Positions 12,637 through 25,518 of a stretch of 64,000 bases of DNA are shown here, one piece after another. This DNA comes from Penaeus vannamei. Taxonomy: Eukaryota; Arthropoda; Malacostraca; Decapoda; Penaeidae. A program made the position numbers and the translations under genes. Within the stretch, counting starts at the first letter, position 1; each line of letters begins with the position of its first letter. Under the pieces are notes generated by a model that searched no databases, was not told where the DNA came from, and was given only the letters and a program-made list of their open reading frames with translations. Location: positions 26,768,246 through 26,832,245 of the forward strand of contig NC_091552.1 in NCBI RefSeq assembly GCF_042767895.1, given 5' to 3'.

Positions 12637-15600
12637 CTAACGCCGACGGGGGCGCATAGCCGCGTCCACCTTCTGCTTCCACCTTTTGGGATCCCTTATG
12701 GTAAGTCGCCAGGCAGGGGCCCGGCCCATCTCGACCTCTTCCCGACAGGTTTGATCGATCTGCCCAAGCCACGACCTCCTAGGTCGTCCCACAGGCCTCC
12801 TCCACCCAGGGTTGTCTCTTACAGAGACAACCTGATGGGCAGGATCAGCCTGTGGAAAGCGAGCCAGGTGGCCATATAGCCTGAGTTGGCGATCCCGGAT
12901 TGTGCAGGTAACAGGTCCTGTGCCAGTCTCACGGTGCAGCCGTTAGTTAGACACATGGTCCCGCCAACAGTACCCCATGATCCGGCGCAAGGACCTATTA
13001 CAAAAGGCGTCAAGATGGGACTCCAGTGCACTGGATAATGTCCAGGTTTCACTACCGTAGAGCAAAACTGGCATTACCAGAGCCCTGAAAACCCGTAGCT
13101 TGGTCCTTCTGCACAGGTACCGGCATCTCTAAATACTCTTGTTGAGAGAGTTCATGACCCCTGCTGCCAGGCCAATCCGTCTACTAACTTCCTGGTCTGA
13201 CAGCCCAGAGTTATGAACTGCACTACCAAGGCATGTAAAGCTCTCTGTACCCTCAATGTCCTCGCCGCAAGCACGTACCGACTGAACAGGTTCTCCTAGT
13301 AAGTCCCCAAAGTCCTGGATCTTAGTCTCTGTCCAGGAGACCTCTAGACCCAAGGGCTTCGCTTCATTACTAAATGCATCGAGGGCCACTACTAAGGTTT
13401 CCAAAGACTCAGATAGAATTGCAACATCATCAGCAAAATCAAGGTCTGTAACTTTAATATTACCCAGTGTTGCTCCACAATGACTTTGAACAGTAGCTCT
13501 GCCTAGTATCTAGTCCATGCAAGTGTTGAAAAGGGTTGGTGCAAGAACACAGCCTTTCTCACTCCTGAACAGGCCCCCACCACACTTTACAGCACTTTCA
13601 GTACCAGTATATAGGTTTGCTATTAGTTCAATAATCCTTGTTGGAATTCCTCTCAGTCTCAGGACCTCCCAGAGTGATTCCCGATGTACTGTATCAAACG
13701 CCTTCTTGAGGTCGATGTAGGCTGCAAGTAACCCACGTCCGAACTCACGACAGCGTTCTACAATGACTCGAAGCGCAAGGATACGGTCTATTGTTGACTT
13801 ACCAGGAGTGAATCCGGATTGCTCGGGCCTCTGATGCCTTAGTAGATGGTCTCTGATACGCCTCAGAAGGATGCGGGCAAGAACCTTGCCTGGTACACTG
13901 AGCAGTGTGATGCCACGGTGATTGCTGCAGTCCCATCGGTCCTTCCCCTTCTGGAGAGGGATGACCACACCCCTCAACAGGTCAGAGGGAACGGTACCGG
14001 ACTGCCAGATGGCAGCCAGGACAGCATGCAATCCCCGCGCCATAGGTTCACCACCAGCCTTTAACAGTTCAGCTGGGATGCCGCAAATACTCGCTGCTTT
14101 GCCACTCTTCAGCTTGGAAATCGCATCCCTAACCTCAGCTAGGGAGGGAGGGTCCTCGCTAATGGGTGTGTCCGGCAGCGGAATCACGGCATTACCCACA
14201 TCCAAGTTAACTGTTGGAGGGTCAACCTGATACAACTGCTCAAAGTATTCAGCCCAATGCTCCCTCACCGCAACAGGATCTGAGACAATCTGGCCACCCA
14301 CTAAGCGAACTGCAGTCACCTGTGAAGAGGGCTTGGAGTTCAGTTTTCTCAGGGCTTGGTATGCAGGACGAAGGTCATTTACTAAGAAATGGCTTTCAAC
14401 CTCCTCAGCAAGATTCCTAATAAACTGTTCCTTGTCCCTTCTTAACAGAGACCGAGTTCTGCGCACCTGAGAACGGTGCAAATCCCGATCCCCTGCCAGA
14501 CGAGGCGCACGGCAAGCATCAGTGGCTTCCAGTGTCTCCTGAGAGATTGAATTCTGTCTTGCTCTTGGACGTTCTCCAATCGATTCTTGGGCTGCATCAA
14601 GCGTTTCACGCTTGAAGGTGTCCCACAGAAGTACAGGGTCCGTCAGATTGTCAAGCGCTGTAAACCGATCAGAGATTGTCTCAGCAAACCTCCGAGCACA
14701 CTCCCTCTCCTTCAGCCTGTCCAGATGAAACACCCTAGGGTGGTCATTGGGCCGCTGGAGACTTTTGAAGTGTACCCGGAGGGTAGCCACAACTAATCTA
14801 TGGTCAGTACCACAGAACTCAGCACTCCTATACACCCTGCAGTTCTGGAGGATCCTCCAACGAGTGCTAACGAGAATGTTGTCGATCTCCTTGTCTGCAT
14901 TACCCGCATCGCTGTACCATGTCCAACGATGTGGGTCTGGGCGCTGGTACCAGGAGCCAGAAATCCTCAATTTCTGGGATCTAGCAAAATCCCGGAAAAG
15001 GAGGGAATTCTCGCTGCCTGTATCATCTCCCGAACCATGAGGACCGACTGACATCTCATAGCCAGCTCGATCGCTGCCAGATACCGCATTGAAGTCACCC
15101 AGAACAATACCAATATCTCGCCGGGGACAACTGTCTGCCACGAATGCAAGTTTGGCGTAGAACATCTCTTTCACATCAAGTTTACAAACATCGGTAGGAG
15201 CGTACACAGCAATAAGAGACATGAAGCCCAAAGACAGCTTCAGTCTCATCACCATTATACGCTCATCGAGTGGAGTGACCTCTACCACCGAGGGCTGGAG
15301 CCTACCGGAGACAGCTATGGCTACTCTCTGGAGATGGTGACCATCGCTGCGGCCTGACCAGTAATAGGTGTAGCCACCTACACTGGTCGTGCCACTGCCA
15401 GGTCTTCTCACTTCCGAGAGAGCAGCCACCCCTACTCTCAGCCTCCCCAGTTCCCTCGATAGCAGGGATAACCGATCATCGTGACGTAAAGAGCAGACGT
15501 TCCAAGCCCCCACCCTGACTTCCCACCTGAGGTTAACCCTCGGGCAGTCGCTCCGGGTGGACGCCACCTCTGCCACCCCCGCCGACGCTGCTTCACATAA

Positions 15601-15867
15601 AAGGCGGCAGGCTGCGGGACCCTTCATCCACCTATGGGGTTCTTTAGGGCTTTGCCCCACAAGCATCATATTGGGCTGGCGGCTGCCAGGACGCAGGCAG
15701 GACGAGGAGCTCCCGTTTCTATTCCGCGCCCCAGGAGTCACCCTCCAAACGGGGCCCGCAGCCCTCCTCTCTCGTTGGGCAGGAGGGACATTACCCCTCC
15801 CCCCAGCATTTCCAATTAAGTGTGACGCTGCCAGTGGCTTATTCTCTGGGGGGAGGAGGACTGGCAA
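12637..15867 (-). pseudogene. RTE endonuclease-reverse transcriptase, three in-frame stops
   Basis: The protein would nick target DNA and reverse-transcribe element RNA there. Numbering is from codon 15,865-15,867 (TTG); the first in-frame ATG is residue 67 (15,669), a likelier start. The endonuclease spans about residues 118-370: WNVCSLR (N123), SEVRR (E152), VYAPT, GDFN (D258, N260), EIDN, GTDHR (D355, H356). RT motifs are YIDLKKAFD (D719), then GCVLAPTLFN, then FADD at 13,426-13,437. The frame is broken at 13,510-13,512 (TAG), 13,129-13,131 (TAG) and 12,943-12,945 (TAA), and otherwise stays open to the natural stop at 12,637-12,639, about 1,077 codons. The first TAG replaces a likely Trp and separates motif B from FADD, so no active RT can be made. 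No frameshift was seen, so death looks recent. Confidence 0.87.
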
Positions 15868-16241
15868 GGCCCACCTCCCCCGAGCCTCCCATTGACCCCA
15901 GGGGGCTTAGGGGCAGGAGTTAGTACAGGGCCAAGGTGTGTCCACACGCCGGTGGGCCATGACCCTGTACTTCTAGGGCCTCCTGCTGCTCCGAGATCCG
16001 CTACAGTTCAGCCTGGGACCGCAAGTTGCCAGTTTCCATAGGTGGCCACGAGGAGGCACTGCAGAAGTCTCGATGATGGAGAGGCTATGAACTGGCAGGG
16101 GAGACTTATGCAGTGCTGCTCCTTTTTTCACACAAGGCTAGCTAGCGCTGGCAGCTGCAAACGAGAAGGCATGCAAGCACTAAACACTATCTAGGCTACC
16201 ACACCATCGCTTCACACCACCCTGTGCATGAAGCACCCACC
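15868..16241 (-). other. RTE 5' leader
   Basis: GC-rich sequence continuous with the LINE ORF and unlike the flanking satellite. An in-frame TAA lies 14 codons upstream of residue 1, so the long frame does not extend further. RTE leaders normally carry an internal promoter, but I see no motif that proves one here. Confidence 0.6.
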
Positions 16242-19200
16242 CATAATAATTATGACATTAATAATGATAATAATGATAAAGTCATAATTATAATGATAAT
16301 CTTGATAATTACTACAATAATAGCAATAATTAACTCCCATACTATAATTCCCATACTAATAATGGGAATAGAAATAATAATTACATCATTATCATTGTCA
16401 TTATAATTATTATTATGTCATTATTATTTCTAAGATCACCATTATTGCTATTATCATATAAATAGTTATAATGATAAAACTAGCAATAATAACTAGTATA
16501 ATAATTATCATAACTGCAATATTGATGATAATAATAATGATAATCATGATGATAATGAATATAATGATAATAATCATAAAAATGATGACAGCAATGATAA
16601 TAATGATGATAATAATTATCATTCAGTCCATTTATAATTAAATAAAGGCCAAAAGTAATCAAATCCCAGAAGTCGAAAAAACGACAAAATCTAGCGTATT
16701 ACAGCTTTTTCAGAGAAACGTCGAAAAAACCCTTTTCACTTTTTAAATGGCAATTATAAGGATTTTAACATTAATTCAGGTAATTATGATGATTTCCATG
16801 ATGATTCCTTTATTACTGACAAGAATGATGATAATTAGGATGATAATGACAATAATAATGATAATAATGATAAAGTCATAATTATAATGATAATCTTGAT
16901 AATTACTGCAATAATAGCAATAATTAACTCTATTCCAATAATTCCCATACTAATAATGTCAATAGAAATAATAATAACATTATTATTTCATTATTATTTC
17001 TAAGATCATTATTGCTATTATCATTATATAAATAGTTATAATGATAGAAATAGCAATAATAATTAGCATAATAATTATTATAACTGCAATAATGATGATA
17101 ATAATAATGATAATCATGATGATAATGACTATAATGATAATAATCATAAAAATTATGAGAGTAATGATAATGATGGTAATTATTATCATTACGTCCATTT
17201 ATAATGAAATGAAAGCCAGAAGTAATAAAATCCCAGAAGTCGAAAAAATGGCAAAATCTAGCGTATTACATCCTTTTGAGAGAAACGTCGAAAAAAAACT
17301 CTTTTCGCTTTTTAATGGTAATTATGAGGATTTTAAAATTAATTCAGGTAATTATGATGATTTCCATGATGATTCCTTTATTATTGACAATAATGATGAT
17401 AATTATGATGATAATGACAATGATAATGACAATAATAATGATAATAATGATAAAGTCATAATAGCAATGATAATCTTGAGAATTACTGCAATAATAGTAA
17501 TAATTAACTCTATTCCAATAATTTCCATACTAATAATTACAATAGAAATAATAATAACATCATTATCATTGTCATTATAATTATTACAATTGTCATTATT
17601 ATTTCTAAGGTCATCGATATTGCTATTATCATTATATAAATAGTTATAATAATAAAAATAGCAATGATAATTAGCATAATAATTATTATAACTGCAATAA
17701 TGATGATAATAATAATGATAATCATGATGATACTGATTATAATGATAATAATCATAAAAATGATGACAGCAATGATAATAATGATGATAATAATTATCAT
17801 TCAGTCCATTTATAATGAAATAAAGGCCAGAAGTAATAAAATCCCAAAAGTCGAAAAAACGGCAAAATCTAGCGTATTACAGCCTTTTCAGAGAAACGTC
17901 GAATAAAAACCCTTTTCGATTTTTAATGGTAATTGTGAGGATTTTAACATTAATTCAGGTAATTATGATGATTTCCATGATGATAACTTTATTATTGACA
18001 ATAATGATGATAATTATGATGGTAATGACAATGATAATGGATATAATAATGATATAATAAAGTCATAATAATAATGATCATCTTGATAATTACTGCAATA
18101 ATAGCAATAATTAACTCTATTCCAATAATTTCCATACTAATAATGGCAATAGAAATAATAATATCATTATCATTGTCATTATAATTTTTATTATTGTCAT
18201 TATTATTTCTAAGATCATCATTATTGCTATTATCATTATATGAATGGTTATAATGATAAAAATAGCAATAATAATTAGCATAAAGATTACTATAACTGCA
18301 ATAATGATGACAATAATAATGATAATCATGATGATATGGACTATAATGATAATAATCATAAAAATGATGAGAGTAATGATAATAATGATAATAATTATCA
18401 TTCTGTCCATTTATAATGAAATGAAGGCCAGAAGTAATAAAATACCAAAAGTCGAAAAAAAACGACACAATCTAGAGAATTACAGCCTTTTGAGAGAAAC
18501 GTCGAAAAAAAACCCTTTTCGCTTTTTAAGGGTAATTATGAGGATTTTAACATTAATTCAGGTGAATATGTTGATTTCCATGATGATTCCTGTATTATTG
18601 ACAATAATGATGATAATTAGGATGATAATGGATGTAATAATGATAATAATAATAAAGTTATAATTATAATGATAATCTTGATAATTACTGCAATAATAGC
18701 AATAATTATCTCTATTCCAATAATTTCCATACTAATAATGGCAATAGAAATAATAATATCATTATCATTGTCATTATAATTATTATTATTGTCATTATGA
18801 TTTCTAAGATCATTATTGTTGTCATTATATAAAAAGTTACAATGATAAAAATAGCAATAGTAATTAGCATAATAATTATTATAACTAATAAGGACGGTAA
18901 TAATAATGATGATCATGATGATAATGATTATAATGATAATAATCATAAAAATGATGACAGTAATGATAATGATGATAATAATTATCATTCAGTCCGTTTA
19001 TAATGAAATAAAGGCCAGAAGTAATAAATCCCAAAAGTCGAAAAAAACGGAAAAATCTAGCGTATTTCAGCCTTCTGAGAGAAACGTCGAAAAAAAAACT
19101 TTTCGCTTTGTAATGGTAATTATAAGGATTTTAACATTAATTCAGGTAATTATGATGATTTCCATGATGATTCATTTATTATTGGCAATAATGATATATA

Positions 19201-20499
19201 TGATGGTAATGACAATGATAATGACCATAATAATGATAATAATGATAAAGTCATAATTATAAGGATAATCTTGATAATTACTGCAATAATAGCAATAATT
19301 AACTCTATTTCAAGAATTTCCATACTAATAATGGCAATAGAAATAAAAACATCTTTATCATTGTCATTATAATTATTATTATTGTCATTATTATTTTTAG
19401 ATAATCATTATTGCTATTATCATTATATAAATAGTTATAATGATAAAAATAGCAATAATAATCAGCATAATAATTATTATAACTGCAATAATGATGATAA
19501 TAATAATGATAATTATGATGACAATGACTATAATGATAATCATAAAAATGATGACAGTAATGATAATAATGATGATAATAATTATCATATAGTCCATTTA
19601 TAATGAAATAAAGGCCAGAAGTAATAAAATCCCAAAAGTAAAAAAACGGCAAAATCTAGCCTTTTGAGAGAAACGTGGAAAAAAAACTTTTCGCTTTTTA
19701 ATGGTAATTATGAGGATTTTAACATTAATTCAGGTAATTATGATGATTTCCCTGATGATTCCTTTATTACTGATAATAATGATGATAATTATGATGATAA
19801 TGACAAGGATAATTACAGTTATAATGATAATAATGATAAAATCATAATTATGATGATAATCTTGATAATTACTGCAATAATAACAATTAATAACTCTATT
19901 CCAATAACTTCCATACTAATAATGGCAATAGAAATAATAATAACATCAGTATCATTGTCATTATAATTATGATTATTGTCATTATTGTTTCTAAGATCAT
20001 CATTATTGCTATTATCATTATATAATTAGTTATAATGATAAAAATAGCAATAATAATTAGCATAATAATTATTATAACTACAATAATGATGATAATAATA
20101 ATGATAATCATGATAATAATGACTATAATGATAATAATCATTAAAATGATGACAGTAATGATAATAATAATTATCATTCAAATTAAATAAAGGGCAGAAG
20201 TAATCTAGCAAAAAAAAAAAAAAAACTTTTCGCTTTTAAATGGTAATTATGAGGATTTTAACATTATTTCAGGTAATTATGATGATTTACATGATGATTT
20301 CTTTATTATTGACAAAAATGATAATGATTATGATGATAATGACAATGATTATGACAATAATGATAATCTTAATAATTTACATGATGATTTCTTTATTATT
20401 GACAAAAATGATAATGATTATGATGATAATGACAATGATAATGGAAATAATGATAATCTTGATAATTACTGCAATAATAGCAATAATCAACTCTATTCC
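16242..20499 (+). repeat. ~595-bp satellite, subfamily F1 variant, seven units, plus orientation
   Basis: Anchors near 16,625, 17,192, 17,803, 18,404, 18,995, 19,591 and 20,175 (degenerate) give spacings of about 567-611 bp. This block differs from other F1 by AAAGTCATAATTATAATG, CATACTAATAATGGCAATAG and ATGATGATTTCCATGATGAT, so it is a locally homogenised variant. At 20,287-20,447 a ~90-bp segment (ACATGATGATTTCTTTATT...) is tandemly duplicated. The array stops at the assembly gap. Confidence 0.87.
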
Positions 20500-20999
20500 N
20501 NNNNNNNNNNNNNNNNNNNNNNNNNNNNNNNNNNNNNNNNNNNNNNNNNNNNNNNNNNNNNNNNNNNNNNNNNNNNNNNNNNNNNNNNNNNNNNNNNNNN
20601 NNNNNNNNNNNNNNNNNNNNNNNNNNNNNNNNNNNNNNNNNNNNNNNNNNNNNNNNNNNNNNNNNNNNNNNNNNNNNNNNNNNNNNNNNNNNNNNNNNNN
20701 NNNNNNNNNNNNNNNNNNNNNNNNNNNNNNNNNNNNNNNNNNNNNNNNNNNNNNNNNNNNNNNNNNNNNNNNNNNNNNNNNNNNNNNNNNNNNNNNNNNN
20801 NNNNNNNNNNNNNNNNNNNNNNNNNNNNNNNNNNNNNNNNNNNNNNNNNNNNNNNNNNNNNNNNNNNNNNNNNNNNNNNNNNNNNNNNNNNNNNNNNNNN
20901 NNNNNNNNNNNNNNNNNNNNNNNNNNNNNNNNNNNNNNNNNNNNNNNNNNNNNNNNNNNNNNNNNNNNNNNNNNNNNNNNNNNNNNNNNNNNNNNNNNN
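20500..20999. other. assembly gap (500 N)
   Basis: Exactly 500 N, a conventional placeholder length rather than a measured distance. F1 repeats lie on the left. F2 repeats on the right begin mid-unit and match contig C up to about 59,880. Confidence 0.99.
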
Positions 21000-23900
21000 A
21001 AGGATTATAATATCAAAAATAGCCGTGTTATAATTACTTTTATTATTATTTCTGTTATCATTGTCGTTATCATTATTTGGAAAATCATTAGAATAGTGTT
21101 GATTATTGCTCTTATTGCAATTATTAGGCAAATCATTATAATTATTATTGTATAATTATGATCATAATTATTGTCCTAATTACTCTCATAATTATCATTA
21201 TTATCTTCCTTATTGCAATCATTAATGGGTTTATCATCAAAATTCGACTGATCTCTCCAAAGGCTAGATTTCGCCTATTTTTCGACTTTTTGGGGGATTT
21301 TTCTACTTTAGCCTTTTTCTCATTATAGATGGGCTTTATAATGATAATCATTTTTGTCATTATCATCATTATTATCATTATCGCCGTAATCGCCCTTAAT
21401 ATAGTAATTGTAATAATCATTATCTTAATTATTAATGTCCTTTTCATCATTATAATAATTTTTATAATGATAATAACAATAATGATAATTCTGAAAATAA
21501 TAACAACCATAATAAGCCGTGTTATAACTACCTTTATCATTATTTGTGTTATCATTGTCGTTGTTATTATTAGGAAAATCATTAGAATAGTGTTGATTAT
21601 TGCTATTATTGCAATTATAATTATCATCATTATAATTATCATTGTATAATTATTGTCCTAATTACTCTCATAATTATCATTATTATCGTCATTATTGTCA
21701 TTATTCATGGGGTTATCATCTAAATCATCATAATTAGTAGAATTATTGGTAAGATCATCATAATCATCATTTAAATTCAAAAATGAGTGGTTTTCGACAC
21801 ATCTCTCGAAAGGCTTTATTTCGGTCGATTTTGCCAGTTTTTCGACTTCTGGGATTTTTCTACTTTTAAGCCTTTTTCTCATTATAGATGGTCTTTATAA
21901 AGATTATTATCATTATTGTCATTATCATCATCATTATTATCATTATTGTCATTATCGCCCTAATCACTCTTAATATAGTCATTATAATAATCATTATAAT
22001 TATTCTGATAATGATAATGACAATAATGATAATTCTGAGAATAATAACAACAATAATACGGATTATAATAACAATAATAGCTGTGTTATACTTACTTTTA
22101 TTATTATTCATGTTATCATTGTCGTTATTATTATTAGGAAAATCATTAGAATAGTGTTGATTATTGCTCTTATTGCAATTATTAGGCAGATGATCATTAT
22201 AATTATCATTGCATTATTAGTCATAATTATTGTCCTCATTACTCTTATAATTATCATTATTATCGTCATTATTGTTATTATTGATGGAGTTATCATCAAA
22301 ATCATCATAATTAGCAGAATTATTGCTAAGATCATCATGATCATACTTTAAACTCGAAAAAGGGGGGTTTTCGACGCATCTCTCCAAAGGCTGTATTTGG
22401 CTAGATTTCGCCTGTTTTTCGACTTTTGGGATTTTTCTACTTTTAGCCTTTTTCTCATTATAGATGGGCTTTATATTGATAATCATCATCATTATTGTCA
22501 TTAACATCATCATTATTATCATTACTGTCATTATCGCCCTAATTACCCCTAATATAGTAATTATAATAATCATTATCTTAATTATTAATGTCATTTTCAT
22601 CACTATAATGATTCTAATAATGATAATGGCACTAATGATAATTCTAGAAACAATAACAACAATAATAAGGATTATAATAACAATAAAAGCCGTGTTATAA
22701 TTACTTTAATTATTATTTATGTTATCATTGTCGTTATTATTATTAGGAAAATCATTAGAATAGTGTTCTTTTTTTCTATTATTGCAATTATTCCGCAAAT
22801 TATCATTATAATTATCAATGTTTATTTATTGTCCTAATTACTCTCATAATTATCATTATTATCGTCATTATTGTCATTATTGATGGGGTTATCATCAAAA
22901 TCATCATAATTAGCAGAATTATTGCTAAGATCATCATAATCATCCTTTAAACTCGAAAAAGGGGGTTTTCGACTGATCTCTCCAAATGCAGTATTTGTCT
23001 AGTTTTCGCTTGTTTTTCGATTTTGGGGATTTTTCTACTTTTAGCCTTTTTCTCATTATAGATGGGATTTATAATGATAATTATCATTATTGTCATTATC
23101 ATCATCATTATTATCATTACTGTCATTATCGCCCTAAGCACCCTTAATATAGTCATTATAATAATCTTTATTTTTAATTATTAATGCCATTTTCATCATT
23201 ATAATTATTTTAATAATGATAATGACAAGAAAGATCATTCTGAAAATAATAAGAACAATGATTAGACTTATAATAATAATAATAGTCGTGTTACAATTAC
23301 TTTTATTATTATTTTTGTTATCATTGTCGTTATTATTTTTAGGAAAATCATTAGAATAGTGTTGATTATTGCTATTATTGGAATTATTAGGGAAATCATC
23401 ATTATAATTATCATTGTATAATTATTATCATAATTATTGTCCTAATTACTCTCATAATTATCATTATTATCGTCATTATTTTCATTATTGATAGGGTTAT
23501 CATCAAAATCATCATAATTAGTAGAATTATTGCTAAGATCATCATGATCATCGTTTAAATTCGAAAAAAGGGGTTTTCGCCTCGTCTCTCCAAAGGCTGT
23601 ATTTCGCTAGATTTCACCTGTTTTTCGATTTTTTCGGATTTTTCTACTTTTAACCTTTTTCTCATTATAGATGGGCTTTATAATGATAATTATCATTTTT
23701 ATTGTCATTATCATCATCATTATTATCATTACTGTCATTTTAGCTCTAATCACCCTTAATATAGTCATTATAATAATCATTATCTTAATTATTAATGTCT
23801 TTTTCATCATTATAATTATTTTAATAATGATAATGACAATAATGATAATTATGGAAATAATAACAACAATAATAAGGATTATAACAATAATAGCCGTGTT

Positions 23901-25518
23901 AAAATTTCTTTTATTATTATTTTTGTTATCATTGTCGTTATTATTATTAGGAAAATCATTAGAATAGTGTTAATTATTGGTATTATTGCAATTATTAGGC
24001 AAATCATCATTATATAATTATTATCATAATTATTATGCTAATTACTCTCATAATTATCATTATTATCGTCATTATTGTTATTATTGATGGGGTTATCATC
24101 AAAATCATCATAATTAGCAGAATTATTGCTAAGATCATCATAATCATCCTTTAAACTCGAAAAAGGGGGGTTTTCGACTCATCTCTCCAAAGGCTGTATT
24201 TAGCTAAATTTCGCCTGTTTTTCGACTTTTAGGATTTTTCTACTTTTATCCTTTTTCTCATTATAGATGGGCTTTATAATGATAATTATCATTATTGTCA
24301 TTATCATCATCATTATTATCATTACTGTCATTATCGCCCTAAGCACCCTTAATATAGTCATCATAATAATCTTTATTTTTAATTATTAATGTCATTTTAA
24401 TCATTATAATTATTTTAATAATGATAATGACAATAATAATAATTCTGGAAATAATAACAACAATAATAAGGATTATAACAATAATAGCCCTGTTATAATT
24501 ACTTTAATTATTATTTCTGTTATCATTGTCGTTATTACTATTAGGAAAATCATTAGAGTAGTGTTGATTATTGCTATTATTGCAATTATTAGGCAAATCA
24601 ATAGCATAATTATTGTCCTAATTACTCTCATGATTATCATTATTATCGTCATTATTGTCATTATTGATTCGGTTATCATCAAAATCATCATAATTAGCAG
24701 AATTACTGCAAGATCATCATGATCATACTTTAAACTCGAAAAAGGGGGTTTTGGACTCATCTCTCCAATGGCTGTATTTGGCTAGATTTCGCCGGTTTTT
24801 CGACTTCTGGTATTTTTCTACTTTTAGCCTTTTTCTCATTATAGATGGGCTTTGTAATGATAATCATCATCATTATTGTCATTATCATCATCATTATTAT
24901 CATTACTGTCATTATCACCCTAATCACCCTTAATATAGTAATTATAATAATCATTATCTTAATTATTAATGTCATTTTCATCATTATCATTATGTTAATA
25001 ATGATAATGACAATAATGATAATTCTGGAAACAATAAACACAATAATAAGGATTATAATAACAATAAAAGCCGTGTTATAATTACTTTATTTATTATTTC
25101 TGTTATCATTGTCGTTATCATTATTAGGAAAATCATTAGAATAGTGTTGATTATTGCTATTATTGCAATTATTAGGCAAATCATCATTATAATTATCATT
25201 GTATAATTATTGTCCTAATTACTTTCATAATTATCATTATTATCGTCATCATTGTCATTATTGATGGGTTATCATCAAAATCATCATAATTAGCAGAATT
25301 ATTGCTAAGATCATCATAATCATCCTTTAAACTCGAAAAAGGGGTTTTTCGACTGATCTCTCCAAAGGCTGTATTTGGCTAAATTTCGCCGGTTTTTCGA
25401 CTTCTGGGATTTTTCTACTTTTAGCCTTTTTCTCATTATAGATGGGCTTTATAATGATCATCATTATTGTCATTATCATTATCATTATTATCATTACTGT
25501 CATTATCGCTGTAATCAC
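21000..25518 (-). repeat. ~595-bp satellite, subfamily F2, minus orientation
   Basis: The reverse-complement anchor (CATTATAGATGGGCTTTATA and variants) recurs near 21,327, 21,885, 22,464, 23,061, 23,670, 24,266, 24,845 and 25,441, at spacings of about 558-609 bp. On the sense strand the F2 anchor includes CCCATCTATAATGAGAAAAA and GTCGAAAACCCCCCTTTTTC, with microsatellite in between. The block joins F1 at about 25,518 in CACCCTTATGGG. The same junction occurs inverted at 55,272. Confidence 0.88.

Larger units (their letters stand above)
12619..16241 (-). mobile_element. RTE-type non-LTR retrotransposon (LINE), nearly full length
   Basis: This is a sharply bounded GC-rich island of about 3.6 kb within AT-rich satellite. 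One long frame encodes an N-terminal apurinic-type endonuclease followed by a reverse transcriptase, with no separate ORF1. The element ends almost immediately after the stop codon in a short (GAT)n-like tail (12,619-12,636). A single ORF, very short 3' UTR and simple-repeat tail fit the RTE clade. Related proteins in arthropod gene sets are often mislabelled craniofacial development protein 2-like. The 5' leader runs to about 16,241. I could not define a clear target-site duplication because both flanks are microsatellite. Confidence 0.85.

Noticed and set aside
12514..12879. A 121-codon plus-strand frame with a proline-rich C-terminus
   Set aside because: It reads from F3 satellite straight into the antisense of the LINE 3' end, so it is a chance fusion.
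13517..15895. Plus-strand frames across the LINE (for example 13,922-14,230 and 15,557-15,895)
   Set aside because: Antisense shadows of the GC-rich RTE coding strand, with no family motifs.
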